DNA of 64,000 bases from Mucilaginibacter aquaedulcis (GTDB lineage Bacteria; Bacteroidota; Bacteroidia; Sphingobacteriales; Sphingobacteriaceae). Below are positions 1 to 8,428 of this stretch, in pieces. Positions within the stretch are counted from its first letter, which is position 1; each line of letters opens with the position of its first letter. Below the pieces are notes generated by a model. The model saw only the letters and a list, made by a program, of their open reading frames with translations, searched no databases and was not told where the DNA came from. A program made the position numbers and the translations under genes. The stretch covers positions 310,001 to 374,000 of the forward strand of contig NZ_JAUFPR010000008.1 in NCBI RefSeq assembly GCF_030409325.1, given 5' to 3'.

Positions 1-465
1 CTGGTAAAAGATGAATACCTGGCCGAAGATATTTTTCAGGATACCTTTATAAAGGTGATTAACACCCTTAAGGCCGGAAAATATAATGAAGAAGGTAAAT
101 TTTTGCCCTGGGTAACCCGCATTGCACATAATTTAGTTATTGACCATTTTCGCCGCGAAAAACGTGCCCCTATGGTAAGCAATGGCGACGACTTTGATAT
201 TTTTGAAGTTTTAGGCAATTACGATGAAAGCACCGAAGACCGCATGGTGCGTGAACAAACCCATAAAGATCTTAAATCATTGATACAGCTGCTGCCATCT
301 GAGCAAAAGGAAGTGTTGATTATGCGTCACTTTGGGGATATGAGCTTTAAGGAAATTGCTGATATTACCGAGGTGAGTATTAACACCGCCCTTGGCCGTA
401 TGCGTTATGCGCTCAATAATCTGCGCAAAATGATGCAAAGTAAGGAGATGAGTTTGAAGAATTAA
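1..465 (+). CDS. RNA polymerase sigma factor, ECF/sigma-70 type (5' truncated)
   Basis: An open frame runs from base 1 and has no start inside the window, so the N-terminus lies upstream. The visible part has the end of sigma region 2 (AEDIFQDTFIKV, then FLPWVTRIAHNLVIDHFRR, the -10 recognition helix) and a complete region 4 (LPSEQKEVLIMRHF, then the helix-turn-helix around SFKEIADITEVSINTALGRM). No region 3 separates them, which is typical of extracytoplasmic-function sigma factors. These direct RNA polymerase to a small alternative regulon. No adjacent anti-sigma gene with a transmembrane segment is visible; the next gene encodes an unrelated 64-residue soluble protein. A GTG at base 55 is internal to region 2 and is not the real start. 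Confidence 0.93.
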   Translation: MVKDEYLAEDIFQDTFIKVINTLKAGKYNEEGKFLPWVTRIAHNLVIDHFRREKRAPMVSNGDDFDIFEVLGNYDESTEDRMVREQTHKDLKSLIQLLPSEQKEVLIMRHFGDMSFKEIADITEVSINTALGRMRYALNNLRKMMQSKEMSLKN

Positions 466-671
466 GCAGCCGCGGAAGATTATTATTGCTCAATAATTAA
501 TTTATATAGCGTAATAATAAATAGTTAGGTTGCGCATTAATCAATTATTCAGCTACTTAGTTAAAAACAGTGCGTTAACAGCAATAAAAAAATTCATTTA
601 ATTTTCATTTAACAAAATATTATCTTTAAGCCACCGTTATAAATCATATAAAATTTATTACAATAAAGCTT

Positions 672-866
672 ATGGATGAAACCTTTACAAAAACGTTAAA
701 TGGAAGTGCTAACCAAGCTCTAATGAACGAGAATGGACAAGAAAATCTGGATGCCGACGAAGTGATTTTTTATAATTCAATTCGTGCTGATTTGGACCTT
801 TTGAACAAGAAACCAAAGGTACAAACCATACACCAGATACTTGATTACTCGAAAAGCTTACGTTAA
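672..866 (+). CDS. small hypothetical protein (64 aa)
   Basis: This 64-residue acidic protein is not recognised. It starts at an ATG after a 206-bp AT-rich gap and has no signal peptide, cysteine pair or membrane segment. The second half (DEVIFYNSIRADLDLLN, then QTIHQILDYSKSLR) looks helical and coding-like. It lies between the sigma factor and nth on the same strand, so it could be a small partner of the sigma factor, but that is position-based inference only. An overlapping reverse-strand frame looks like a shadow. Confidence 0.6.
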   Translation: MDETFTKTLNGSANQALMNENGQENLDADEVIFYNSIRADLDLLNKKPKVQTIHQILDYSKSLR

Positions 867-996
867 GCCACCACGGTACTGGTTCATAGATCATAATTGT
901 TGATAAGGTTGATGTTTTGCAAATGGCAGCAACCAAAACCCAATAAATGATTTATGAACCTTTCTATTTTTACACAAATTTTATAGCATCATACAT

Positions 997-1035
997 ATGG
1001 TTAATACATATTATAATATATGTTTAACCATGTTT
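997..1035 (+). other. AT-rich hairpin followed by T-run, possible terminator
   Basis: ATGGTTAA at 997 is matched by TTAACCAT ending at 1031, with further ACATAT/ATATGT pairing around a short AT loop and one bulged base. A TTTTTATT run follows. It sits between the small ORF and nth, so it may end transcription from the sigma-factor side. AT-rich hairpins are weak evidence. Confidence 0.35.
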
Positions 1036-1077
1036 TTATTATGATCAATTGATCCTTATTTTCCATTCAATTTAAAA

Positions 1078-1839
1078 ATGCTTAAGGCCGAACGTTACCG
1101 CCATTTTGTTGAACATTTTTCAAAACAGCAGCCCAATCCTGTTACCGAACTTCATTATAATAATCCGTTCCAGTTATTGGTAGCCGTAATATTATCTGCC
1201 CAGTGCACAGATAAACGTATTAACCAGGTAACTCCTTCGCTGTTTGAGCGTTTCCCTACGCCCGAATCTCTTGCGGCATCAACTCCAGAAGAGGTATTTA
1301 CTTATATACGCAGTGTAAGCTATCCAAACAATAAGGCCAAGCACCTGGTAGGTATGGGCAAAATGCTGGTTGATGTTTTTAACAGTGAGGTGCCATCAGG
1401 TATTAATGATCTGCAAAATATGCCTGGCGTAGGCCGCAAAACCGCCAATGTTATAGCATCGGTAGTGTTTGATGCGCCTGCCATAGCGGTTGATACCCAT
1501 GTTTTCAGGGTGAGTAACCGCATAGGGCTTACCACCAACGCACGTACGCCGCTTGCGGTTGAAAAACAGTTAACAGAGTTTTTACCTCAGAATATATTAG
1601 GTGTGGCCCACCATTGGCTCATATTGCATGGCCGGTACATTTGTGTGGCCCGCGGCCCTAAATGCGAAATATGCCCTATAACCTGGTTTTGCAAATACTA
1701 CGAACGCAACAATACCGAGACCGCGCTGCTCCGTGCCGAGGCCGCCAAAATTAAAAAGGCCAAAGAGGCCAAAAAGAAAAAGGCCCTCAACACCATTACC
1801 AAAGAGCTCAAAAAGCGAAGTGTGGATAAAGATATTTAG
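1078..1839 (+). CDS. nth: endonuclease III (DNA glycosylase/AP lyase)
   Basis: Base-excision repair enzyme that removes oxidised pyrimidines and cleaves at abasic sites. The helix-hairpin-helix with the catalytic lysine is MPGVGRKTANV (Lys121), and the catalytic aspartate is Asp139 in AVDTHVFR. A C-x6-C-x2-C-x5-C iron-sulphur loop covers Cys189, 196, 199 and 205. The catalytic core ends near residue 212, as in the usual protein of about 211 residues. About 40 extra residues follow, dominated by lysine and alanine (for example KIKKAKEAKKKK), probably a flexible nucleic-acid-binding tail. The ATG at 1078 sits right after an AT-rich leader with no Shine-Dalgarno sequence. Confidence 0.97.
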   Translation: MLKAERYRHFVEHFSKQQPNPVTELHYNNPFQLLVAVILSAQCTDKRINQVTPSLFERFPTPESLAASTPEEVFTYIRSVSYPNNKAKHLVGMGKMLVDVFNSEVPSGINDLQNMPGVGRKTANVIASVVFDAPAIAVDTHVFRVSNRIGLTTNARTPLAVEKQLTEFLPQNILGVAHHWLILHGRYICVARGPKCEICPITWFCKYYERNNTETALLRAEAAKIKKAKEAKKKKALNTITKELKKRSVDKDI

Positions 1840-1905
1840 CGTATTAGTTGGTTGAGTTTATCAGGTTGACTAAGTTTGTTAGAGGAGTTTGTCCTAAAAA
1901 GGGCC

Positions 1906-1972
1906 TGTCATCCTGAGCTTGTCGAAGGATCGTGTGTAATGGCTTCCCTCCATGCTTCAACTAAGCATGACA
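1906..1972. repeat. dispersed intergenic element with TGTCAT/ATGACA ends
   Basis: The element opens with TGTCATCCTGAGCTTG and closes with GCATGACA, so its ends are inverted copies of TGTCAT. It contains an internal GTCGAAGGATC. Related TGTCAT-bounded sequences occur near 3157, 8380, 22319 and 30898. It fills most of the gap between nth and the recA promoter and has no plausible reading frame. Confidence 0.6.
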
Positions 1973-2023
1973 ACCTGAATTTAATATTTTACTAAAAAAA
2001 TTAGTAAATCAAAAATAAACATT

Positions 2024-2031
2024 TATATTTG
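2024..2031 (+). promoter_or_regulatory. recA promoter, -7 element TATATTTG
   Basis: TATATTTG matches the Bacteroidota -7 consensus TAnnTTTG exactly. It ends 17 bases before the recA ATG, giving a short AT-rich leader. No clear -33 TTG is seen at the expected spacing, and no LexA-like box is evident. Confidence 0.55.
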
Positions 2032-2048
2032 TTGAAGATAATTTTAAG

Positions 2049-3068
2049 ATGAGCACAGATAAAAATAATTCAGATAAATTAAAGGCACTGCAGCTTACGT
2101 TAGATAAGCTTGAAAAATCATACGGAAAAGGTACCATCATGAAGTTGGGCGATTCTGTTATTGAGGCTACAGAAGTAATATCAACAGGCTCATTAGGCCT
2201 TGATATAGCTTTAGGTGTAGGCGGTTTGCCAAAAGGAAGAGTTATTGAAATATACGGCCCGGAATCGTCAGGTAAAACAACCCTGGCCATTCATGCTATT
2301 GCAGAATCGCAAAAGAAAGGCGGCATTGCTGCATTTATTGACGCAGAGCACGCTTTCGACCGTTTTTACGCTAAAAAATTAGGTGTTGATGTAGAGAACT
2401 TACTGATCTCTCAACCTGATAACGGTGAGCAGGCACTGGAAATTGCAGATAACCTGATCCGCTCGGGAGCTATCGATATTTTAGTTATCGACTCCGTTGC
2501 AGCGTTAGTTCCTAAAGCTGAGATAGAGGGTGAAATGGGTGACTCAAAAATGGGTCTGCATGCACGTTTAATGTCGCAAGCCTTACGTAAGTTAACTGGT
2601 ACCATTGCAAAAACCGGATGCTGCTGTATATTTATCAATCAGCTGCGCGATAAAATTGGTGTAATGTTCGGTAACCCCGAAACTACTACCGGTGGTAATG
2701 CTCTTAAGTTTTATGCTTCGGTACGTTTGGATGTACGCCGTATATCTCAAATTAAAGATACTGACGAGGTATCTGGTAACCGTGTTAAAGTGAAGATCGT
2801 TAAGAACAAAGTGGCACCTCCGTTCCGTATTGCCGAGTTTGACATTATGTTTGGTGAAGGTATTTCAAAAGCCGGTGAGATCATTGACCTGGGTGTTGAA
2901 TACAATATCATTAAAAAAGCAGGTTCATGGTTCAGCTATGGCGAAACCCGCCTTGGCCAGGGCCGCGACGCGGTTAAACAACTGATATTGGATAACCCGG
3001 AACTACAGGAAGAACTGGAAGCCAAAATTAAAGATACCGTTACCGGCGAAAGCCTTGTTGAAGAATAA
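2049..3068 (+). CDS. recA: recombinase RecA
   Basis: ATP-dependent strand-exchange protein of homologous recombination and trigger of the SOS response. The 339-residue length is normal for RecA. The Walker A motif GPESSGKTT lies at residues 70-78, Walker B is around DILVIDSVAAL, and the DNA-binding loop regions (GEMGDSKMGLHARLMSQA and FINQLRDKIGVMFGNPET) are present. The C-terminal domain ends in an acidic stretch (ELEAKIKD to ESLVEE). The start is the ATG at 2049, directly downstream of a consensus -7 element, and a strong terminator follows. Confidence 0.99.
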   Translation: MSTDKNNSDKLKALQLTLDKLEKSYGKGTIMKLGDSVIEATEVISTGSLGLDIALGVGGLPKGRVIEIYGPESSGKTTLAIHAIAESQKKGGIAAFIDAEHAFDRFYAKKLGVDVENLLISQPDNGEQALEIADNLIRSGAIDILVIDSVAALVPKAEIEGEMGDSKMGLHARLMSQALRKLTGTIAKTGCCCIFINQLRDKIGVMFGNPETTTGGNALKFYASVRLDVRRISQIKDTDEVSGNRVKVKIVKNKVAPPFRIAEFDIMFGEGISKAGEIIDLGVEYNIIKKAGSWFSYGETRLGQGRDAVKQLILDNPELQEELEAKIKDTVTGESLVEE

Positions 3069-3105
3069 AAGGATTTCGGAATTTTGATTTCGGATTTATG
3101 ATATT

Positions 3106-3139
3106 AAAAAGCCTTCTCATTTGAGAAGGCTTTTTGTTT
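3106..3139 (+). terminator. terminator after recA
   Basis: AAAAAGCCTTCTC pairs perfectly with GAGAAGGCTTTTT around a 4-base loop, and more T residues follow. The A-tract and T-tract symmetry would allow it to act on either strand. It lies 38 bases after the recA stop. Confidence 0.9.
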
Positions 3140-3156
3140 TATAGAAAAACTATGTT

Positions 3157-3310
3157 TGTCATTCTGAGGAACGAAGAATCTATTATTGAACTTATCTGCT
3201 ACGAGATGCGTTGTGCTAATTCCGCGGCAGCACGGCTCTCCCAACGTCATGCCGAATTTATTTCGGCATCTCATAAGATGAGGGAATCCTCCTGAGCTTA
3301 CCTTATTCAC
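3157..3310. repeat. dispersed repeat material between recA and the binding lipoprotein
   Basis: The gap from 3069 to 3369 has no credible gene. After the terminator it contains a TGTCATTCTGAGGAACGAAG unit of the TGTCAT family and a second unit around ACGTCATGCCGAA/TTCGGCATCTCAT, itself a small hairpin (GCCGAA-TTTAT-TTCGGC). The reverse-strand frame over it is an artefact of the repeat. The right boundary is unclear. Confidence 0.5.
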
Positions 3311-3369
3311 CCGCAATAAATCGGTAAAGCTTAATTACGCTAAGCCAATAATTATTACATTAGCCCTTA

Positions 3370-5010
3370 ATGAATAAATGGCTCTTATCACTGTTTTGTG
3401 TGTTGTTGCTTCAGCTTACAGCTTGCCATACAGATGCTCCGGAATCGCATAAAACGGTTTTTAACATTAATCTTGAAGAGGGCTTAACCTCGCTCGATCC
3501 TGCCTTTTGCCGTAACCGCTATACTATTTGGATGGATAACCAGATTTTTAACGGTCTGGTGCAAATCAATGACAGCCTTAAAGTAATACCCTGTATTGCC
3601 AAAACGTGGAATGTATCTGCCGATGGTTTATTATACACCTTTCACTTACGCAACGATGTTTATTTTCATGACGACCCTCATTTTACCGGTGGCGTTGGCC
3701 GCAAAGCAATAGCTGCTGACTTTGTTTATAGTTTTAGCCGTTTAATTGACCCTAAGGTGGCTTCATCCGGTTCCTGGATATTCAGTGATAAAATAGAAGG
3801 GAAAAATGCATTTACAGCGCCTGATGACAGTACTTTCCGCATCAGGCTTAAACAACCTTTCGCACCTTTTTTGAGTATGCTTACCGCGCAGTATTGCTCT
3901 GTAGTACCAAAAGAAGTGGTGGAGTTTTATGGTAAGGATTTCAGAAGTCACCCGGTAGGTACTGGCCCTTTTAAGTTCAAATACTGGAAGGAAGGGGAGG
4001 TGATGGTACTGCTAAAAAACGAAAAGTACTGGGAGAGGGATAAAAATGGTGTCCGTTTGCCTTATCTGGATGCTGTTAAGGCTTCGTTCATAGCCGATAA
4101 ACAAACCTCTTTTCTGGAGTTCATAAAAAAGAAGCTTGATTTTTTAAATGATATTGATGGAAGTTACCGCAATGATATACTAACCAAATCGGGCAAGGTT
4201 ACTCAAAAGTATAAGGGCAAATTTGTTTTAAACACAGCGCCTTATTTAAATACCATGTACCTGGGTATTTTGGTTGATAGCAACCTGGCTATTGTTAAAA
4301 AATCACCCCTAAAGATACTCAAAATAAGGCAGGCCATTAATTATGCTGTCGACAGACAAAAAATGATGAAATACCTGCGCAACAGTATGGGAACGCCCGG
4401 CTACGCAGGTTTCATCCCGGAGGGGATGCCGGGCTTTAGCAGATCAGTAAAAGGTTACACTTATGATCCTGAAAAGGCCCGTGAACTCCTTGCGGAAGCC
4501 GGCTTTCCGGATGGTAAAAACCTGCCAGAGATTTCATTAGCCACCACAGTAGGCTACCGGAGCCTGATTGAGTATGTACAGGGACAGCTGGATAGGATAG
4601 GCATTAAAACTAATGTAGAAATTACCCAGGGCGCCAGTCTGCGTGAGTTAGTATCAAAAAATGGCATCAACTTTTTTTACGGCCAATGGATAGCCGACTA
4701 TCCCGATGGTGAAAATTATCTTTCCGTTTTCTACTCCAAAAACAAAATTCCTTTCGGTCCTAATTATACGGGTTTCAACAATAAACAATTTGATGACCTG
4801 TTTGAACAAACCTATCATGTTAAAAATGATTCTACCCGGTATGCCCTGTATCAGCAAATGGATCAAATTGTGATGGAGCAATCGCCTGTGGTAGTATTAT
4901 ACTATGATAAGCTGATTAATCTTTACCAGAACAATATAAGTGGCTACAGCCTCAACGGTCAAATTCTGTTGGTGCTGAAAAGGGTGGTGAAGAGCCCCTC
5001 AGCCCTCTAA
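3370..5010 (+). CDS. ABC-type peptide/solute-binding lipoprotein (SBP_bac_5 family)
   Basis: Periplasm-facing substrate-binding lipoprotein of the DppA/OppA family, normally feeding an oligopeptide ABC permease. A signal peptide with lipobox LTAC predicts lipidation at Cys19. The family pattern follows: an N-terminal NLEEGLTSLDPAFCRNRYT, the YTFHLRNDVYFHDDP segment, a VGTGPFKFKYWKEGE motif, and a C-terminal segment with ADYPDGENYLSVFYSKN. The length of 546 residues is normal. No permease or ATPase genes are adjacent, so the transporter partner must be elsewhere or the protein may act alone. The substrate cannot be told from sequence. Confidence 0.92.
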   Translation: MNKWLLSLFCVLLLQLTACHTDAPESHKTVFNINLEEGLTSLDPAFCRNRYTIWMDNQIFNGLVQINDSLKVIPCIAKTWNVSADGLLYTFHLRNDVYFHDDPHFTGGVGRKAIAADFVYSFSRLIDPKVASSGSWIFSDKIEGKNAFTAPDDSTFRIRLKQPFAPFLSMLTAQYCSVVPKEVVEFYGKDFRSHPVGTGPFKFKYWKEGEVMVLLKNEKYWERDKNGVRLPYLDAVKASFIADKQTSFLEFIKKKLDFLNDIDGSYRNDILTKSGKVTQKYKGKFVLNTAPYLNTMYLGILVDSNLAIVKKSPLKILKIRQAINYAVDRQKMMKYLRNSMGTPGYAGFIPEGMPGFSRSVKGYTYDPEKARELLAEAGFPDGKNLPEISLATTVGYRSLIEYVQGQLDRIGIKTNVEITQGASLRELVSKNGINFFYGQWIADYPDGENYLSVFYSKNKIPFGPNYTGFNNKQFDDLFEQTYHVKNDSTRYALYQQMDQIVMEQSPVVVLYYDKLINLYQNNISGYSLNGQILLVLKRVVKSPSAL

Positions 5011-5054
5011 AGGGGGAGTAATAGTCCACCTGAACTCTCTACACTTCTTAACTT

Positions 5055-5102
5055 GCGCTCGTTTATAACGAGCGCTTAATGTGGGATGGCGATTGCATCG
5101 CC
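5055..5102 (+). repeat. REP-like double hairpin upstream of the RAYT gene
   Basis: The first hairpin, GCGCTCGTT-TAT-AACGAGCGC (5055-5075), is a perfect 9-bp stem. After the spacer TTAATGTGGGAT comes a second perfect hairpin, GGCGAT-TGC-ATCGCC (5088-5102). The same hairpin-TTAAtrTGG-hairpin layout returns on the other side of the transposase at 5767-5816 in direct orientation. Such paired palindromes flanking a Y1 transposase are the hallmark of REP/RAYT systems. Confidence 0.8.
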
Positions 5103-5137
5103 ACTAAAAATTTATATTTTAGTGAAAACCTAAAACC

Positions 5138-5701
5138 ATGTCCCATCAATATCGTGTCAGAGACCCCGAGGAAATTTATTTTGTAACATTTACCATAGTG
5201 GATTGGGTCGATATTTTTACCCGTCCCGCTTATAAACAACTTATTGTTGAATCATTAATTTATTGTCAACAGCAAAAAGGACTTGAAATTTATGCTTATT
5301 GTTTAATGAGTAACCATTTGCATATGCTTGTTTCTTCCAAACATCCGGCCGTATTGCCAGACATCATCAGGGATCTTAAAAAGCATACCAATAAGCAAAT
5401 AATTAAGTTGATAAATGATGAGCCGGAGAGTCGCCGGGATTGGATGCTTTATCGCTTTCAGTACAATGCAAGATACAATACCCGGATACAGGATTACAAA
5501 GTATGGCAAGACGGTTATCACGGTATAGCGTGTGATAATATTTATATTCTAACGCAAAAGCTTGATTACATTAATTACAATCCAGTTAGGGCGGGTATTG
5601 TAGCTGAGCCGGAACATTATTTATATAGCTCTGCCGCTGCTTACGCCGGGCAAAATGGTATAATAGAATTAGTATTTATTGATAGTGGTTTTGCGTTATA
5701 A
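5138..5701 (+). CDS. REP-associated tyrosine transposase (RAYT, Y1/HUH family)
   Basis: Single-copy-type HUH endonuclease related to IS200 transposases, thought to process REP palindromes. The metal-binding HxH is His60-Leu-His62 in YCLMSNHLHMLV. The nucleophile is likely Tyr144 in KLDYINYNPVRAGIV, the conserved RAYT signature. Length is 187 residues. There is no tnpB and there are no canonical IS200 ends; instead the gene is framed by REP-like double hairpins at 5055, 5685 and 5767. The last codons and the stop lie inside a 13-bp perfect hairpin (5685-5713). The start ATG at 5138 follows a short AT-rich leader. The frame looks intact, so the enzyme is probably functional. Confidence 0.92.
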   Translation: MSHQYRVRDPEEIYFVTFTIVDWVDIFTRPAYKQLIVESLIYCQQQKGLEIYAYCLMSNHLHMLVSSKHPAVLPDIIRDLKKHTNKQIIKLINDEPESRRDWMLYRFQYNARYNTRIQDYKVWQDGYHGIACDNIYILTQKLDYINYNPVRAGIVAEPEHYLYSSAAAYAGQNGIIELVFIDSGFAL

Positions 5702-5738
5702 ACGCAAAACCACGTTAAGCACTCGTCACAGACGAGCA
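5685..5738 (-). repeat. inverted REP-like unit overlapping the RAYT stop codon
   Basis: Read on the minus strand it shows the same design as the flanking units: a hairpin GCTCGTC-TGT-GACGAG, the spacer TGCTTAACGTGG, then a perfect 13-bp hairpin GTGGTTTTGCGTT/AACGCAAAACCAC with an ATA or TAT loop. The second hairpin (5685-5713) contains the last RAYT codons and its TAA stop (5699-5701). Confidence 0.75.
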
Positions 5739-5766
5739 CAAGGCAGGATAACTTACCTTATCTCTT

Positions 5767-5816
5767 GCGCTCGTTTGCAACGAGTGCTTAATATGGTTTA
5801 GCGATTGCATCGCTAA
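5767..5816 (+). repeat. REP-like double hairpin downstream of the RAYT gene
   Basis: GCGCTCGTT-TGC-AACGAGTGC (5767-5787, one G-T pair) is followed by TTAATATGGT and then the perfect hairpin TTAGCGAT-TGC-ATCGCTAA (5798-5816). It is a direct repeat of the unit at 5055-5102, and the changes in the stems are compensated so that pairing is kept. Confidence 0.8.
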
Positions 5817-5819
5817 CAA

Positions 5820-5848
5820 AAAAAGCCTCCTGATAAGGGAGGCTTTTT
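5820..5848. terminator. bidirectional terminator between RAYT and aconitase
   Basis: AAAAAGCCTCC pairs with GGAGGCTTTTT around TGATAAG. A run of A before and T after the stem lets it serve the RAYT gene on the plus strand and the converging aconitase gene on the minus strand. A word-like ATTTCGGAT repeat follows at 5861-5890. Confidence 0.85.
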
Positions 5849-5892
5849 CAATATTCAACATTCCGAAATCGAAAATCCTATATCCGAAATAA

Positions 5893-8160
5893 TTACGATG
5901 CCATTTGTTTGCGGATGATGTTTAGGGCGCCACCAGCTTTAAACCACTCAATTTGCTGAGCGTTATAAGTATGGTTTACCGGGAACGATTCAACCGAACC
6001 ATCTTTGTGGTTCAATACAACGGTTAACTGCTGGCCAGGGGCAAAAGTAGTTAAGCCATCGATGTCGATAACGTCATCCTCCTGAATTTTATCATAGTCT
6101 GCTGGATCAGCAAAAGTGATACCTAACATACCTTGTTTTTTAAGGTTGGTTTCGTGGATACGGGCAAAAGATTTTACCAATATGGCACGTACACCAAGGT
6201 GACGAGGCTCCATAGCCGCGTGCTCACGTGATGAACCTTCGCCATAGTTTTCGTCGCCTACTACGATGGTGCCGATGCCATGCGCTTTGTAATCACGCTG
6301 GGTAGCAGGTACCGGACCGTATTCGCCTGTAATTTCATTTTTAACGCTATCAGCAGTATTGTTAAAATAGTTGATAGCACCGATAAGCATATTGTTAGAG
6401 ATGTTATCCAGGTGACCACGGAATTTCAACCATGGGCCAGCCATAGAGATATGATCGGTAGTACACTTGCCTTTAGCTTTAATTAACAGTTTCAAGCCTT
6501 TAATGTCGGTACCTTCCCATGGAGTAAATGGCTCCAGCAATTGCAGGCGTGATGATTTTGGATCAACAATAACCTGAACTGTGCTGCCATCTTCGGCTGG
6601 GGCCTGGTAGCCTGCATCTTCAACAGCGTAGCCTTTAACCGGCATTTCAATACCTTGAGGCTCGTCAAACTTAACTTGCTCACCAGCTTCGTTGGTAAGA
6701 GTATCAGTTAACGGGTTGAAAGTTAAATCACCGGCGATAGCAAATGCGGTAACAATTTCCGGAGATGCTACGAAAGCGTGTGTGTTAGGGTTACCATCCT
6801 GGCGTTTAGCGAAGTTACGGTTAAACGAAGTGATGATAGAGTTTTTACGGGTAGGATCGTCAGTATGACGGGCCCATTGACCAATACATGGTCCGCATGC
6901 GTTAGCCAGTACCACACCGCCCATCTGACCAAAAGTATCCAGGTAGCCGTCACGCTCAACAGTGTAACGCACCAGTTCAGAACCCGGAGTAATGGTAAAC
7001 TCAGCCTGTGTTTTTAATTTTTTATCAATAGCCTGTTTTGCGATAGATGCAGAACGGGTAATATCCTCGTATGAAGAGTTGGTACAAGAACCGATCAAAC
7101 CAACTTCTAATTTTGCAGGCCAGTTGTTTTCTTTAACAGCGGTAGCAAATTTAGAGATAGGCCATGCCAGATCCGGAGTGAACGGACCGTTCACGTGTGG
7201 TTCCAATTCGCTCAGGTTAATTTCGATCACCTGATCAAAATATTGCTCAGGGTTAGCGTAAACTTCCTCGTCGCCGGTTAAGTGCTCGGCAATGGCGTTA
7301 GCTAATTCAGCAATGTCGCCACGTTTAGTACCTGAAAGGTAAGCGGCAGCTTTTTCATCATATCCGAAGATAGATGTAGTAGCGCCAATTTCGGCACCCA
7401 TGTTACAGATGGTACCTTTACCTGTAGCTGAAAGTGAACGGGCACCTTCGCCAAAATATTCAACAATAGCACCGGTACCACCTTTTACCGTAAGGATACC
7501 TGCTACTTTTAATATAACGTCTTTTGCTGAAGTCCAGCCAGAAAGTTTACCGGTTAACTTAACACCAATCAGTTTAGGGAATTTAAGCTCCCAAGGTAAG
7601 CCGGCCATAACGTCGCAGGCATCGGCACCACCAACACCAATGGCGATCATACCTAAGCCACCCGCGTTAGGCGTGTGCGAGTCGGTACCGATCATCATAC
7701 CGCCCGGGAAGGCATAGTTTTCTAAAACAACCTGGTGAATGATACCAGCACCGGCTTTCCAGAAACCGATACCGTACTTATCAGAAACAGAGGCCAGGAA
7801 ATCATAAACCTCGCGGTTTACATCAACGGCTGTATTTAAATCGGCAACGGCGCCAACTTTTGCTTGTATAAGGTGATCGCAATGAACGGTAGAAGGCACA
7901 GCAACCTGCGGACGGCCAGCCTGCATAAATTGCAGCAGGGCCATTTGAGCAGTTGCATCCTGCATCGCCACGCGGTCTGGTGCAAAATCAACATAATCCA
8001 CTCCGCGGCCAAATGCTTTTTGAGCATCGCCTTCAGAAAGGTGGGCATATAATATTTTTTCGGTTAAAGTAAGATGTTTACCAGTCGCTTTGCGGGCAGC
8101 ATCCACACGGGTGCTGTAGCGGTCGTAAACTTTTTTGATCATATCTAAATCAAAAGCCAT
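5893..8160 (-). CDS. acn: aconitate hydratase
   Basis: TCA-cycle enzyme that interconverts citrate and isocitrate with a 4Fe-4S cluster. The chosen start gives 755 residues beginning MAFDLDMIKKVYDRY, the usual length of the mitochondrial-type aconitase found in Bacteroidota. A longer frame to 8211 adds 17 unconvincing residues from the AT-rich leader. Visible motifs are DSHTPNAGGLG, IGSCTNSS and ACGPCIGQWAR, which carry the three cluster cysteines, and the swivel-domain GSSREHAAMEPRHLG near the C-terminus. It stands alone on the minus strand with the shared terminator at 5820-5848. Confidence 0.98.
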   Translation of the reverse strand: MAFDLDMIKKVYDRYSTRVDAARKATGKHLTLTEKILYAHLSEGDAQKAFGRGVDYVDFAPDRVAMQDATAQMALLQFMQAGRPQVAVPSTVHCDHLIQAKVGAVADLNTAVDVNREVYDFLASVSDKYGIGFWKAGAGIIHQVVLENYAFPGGMMIGTDSHTPNAGGLGMIAIGVGGADACDVMAGLPWELKFPKLIGVKLTGKLSGWTSAKDVILKVAGILTVKGGTGAIVEYFGEGARSLSATGKGTICNMGAEIGATTSIFGYDEKAAAYLSGTKRGDIAELANAIAEHLTGDEEVYANPEQYFDQVIEINLSELEPHVNGPFTPDLAWPISKFATAVKENNWPAKLEVGLIGSCTNSSYEDITRSASIAKQAIDKKLKTQAEFTITPGSELVRYTVERDGYLDTFGQMGGVVLANACGPCIGQWARHTDDPTRKNSIITSFNRNFAKRQDGNPNTHAFVASPEIVTAFAIAGDLTFNPLTDTLTNEAGEQVKFDEPQGIEMPVKGYAVEDAGYQAPAEDGSTVQVIVDPKSSRLQLLEPFTPWEGTDIKGLKLLIKAKGKCTTDHISMAGPWLKFRGHLDNISNNMLIGAINYFNNTADSVKNEITGEYGPVPATQRDYKAHGIGTIVVGDENYGEGSSREHAAMEPRHLGVRAILVKSFARIHETNLKKQGMLGITFADPADYDKIQEDDVIDIDGLTTFAPGQQLTVVLNHKDGSVESFPVNHTYNAQQIEWFKAGGALNIIRKQMAS

Positions 8161-8428
8161 TTGTATTTGATTTTTTAGGTGAAAAGTAAAATAATTTACC
8201 ACCAAATTCACGATGTGAACTCAGTGCGGCGAATTTACAAAAATTACACCTAAAACCTGTTAGTCAATCGGGTAAATGTTATTTGGAGTGGTTCTAAATA
8301 AGTTGAATAAGAAGGGAGGATTGGAGTAATTTTGAGCGCGTAGTAAGAGAAACGAAGCAATCTCATTTTCATATTGACGTGTCATTCTGAGTATAGCAAA
8401 GGATCTATAGCGAGCAGATCTGGCGTGC

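Noticed and set aside
3104..3316. 70-codon minus-strand frame after recA
   Set aside because: It spans the recA terminator and a dispersed repeat; no conserved protein features.
5138..5701. Canonical IS200/IS605 insertion sequence
   Set aside because: The transposase is of the RAYT subgroup and is flanked by REP-like units at both ends. There is no tnpB and no standard IS200 ends or boundary.
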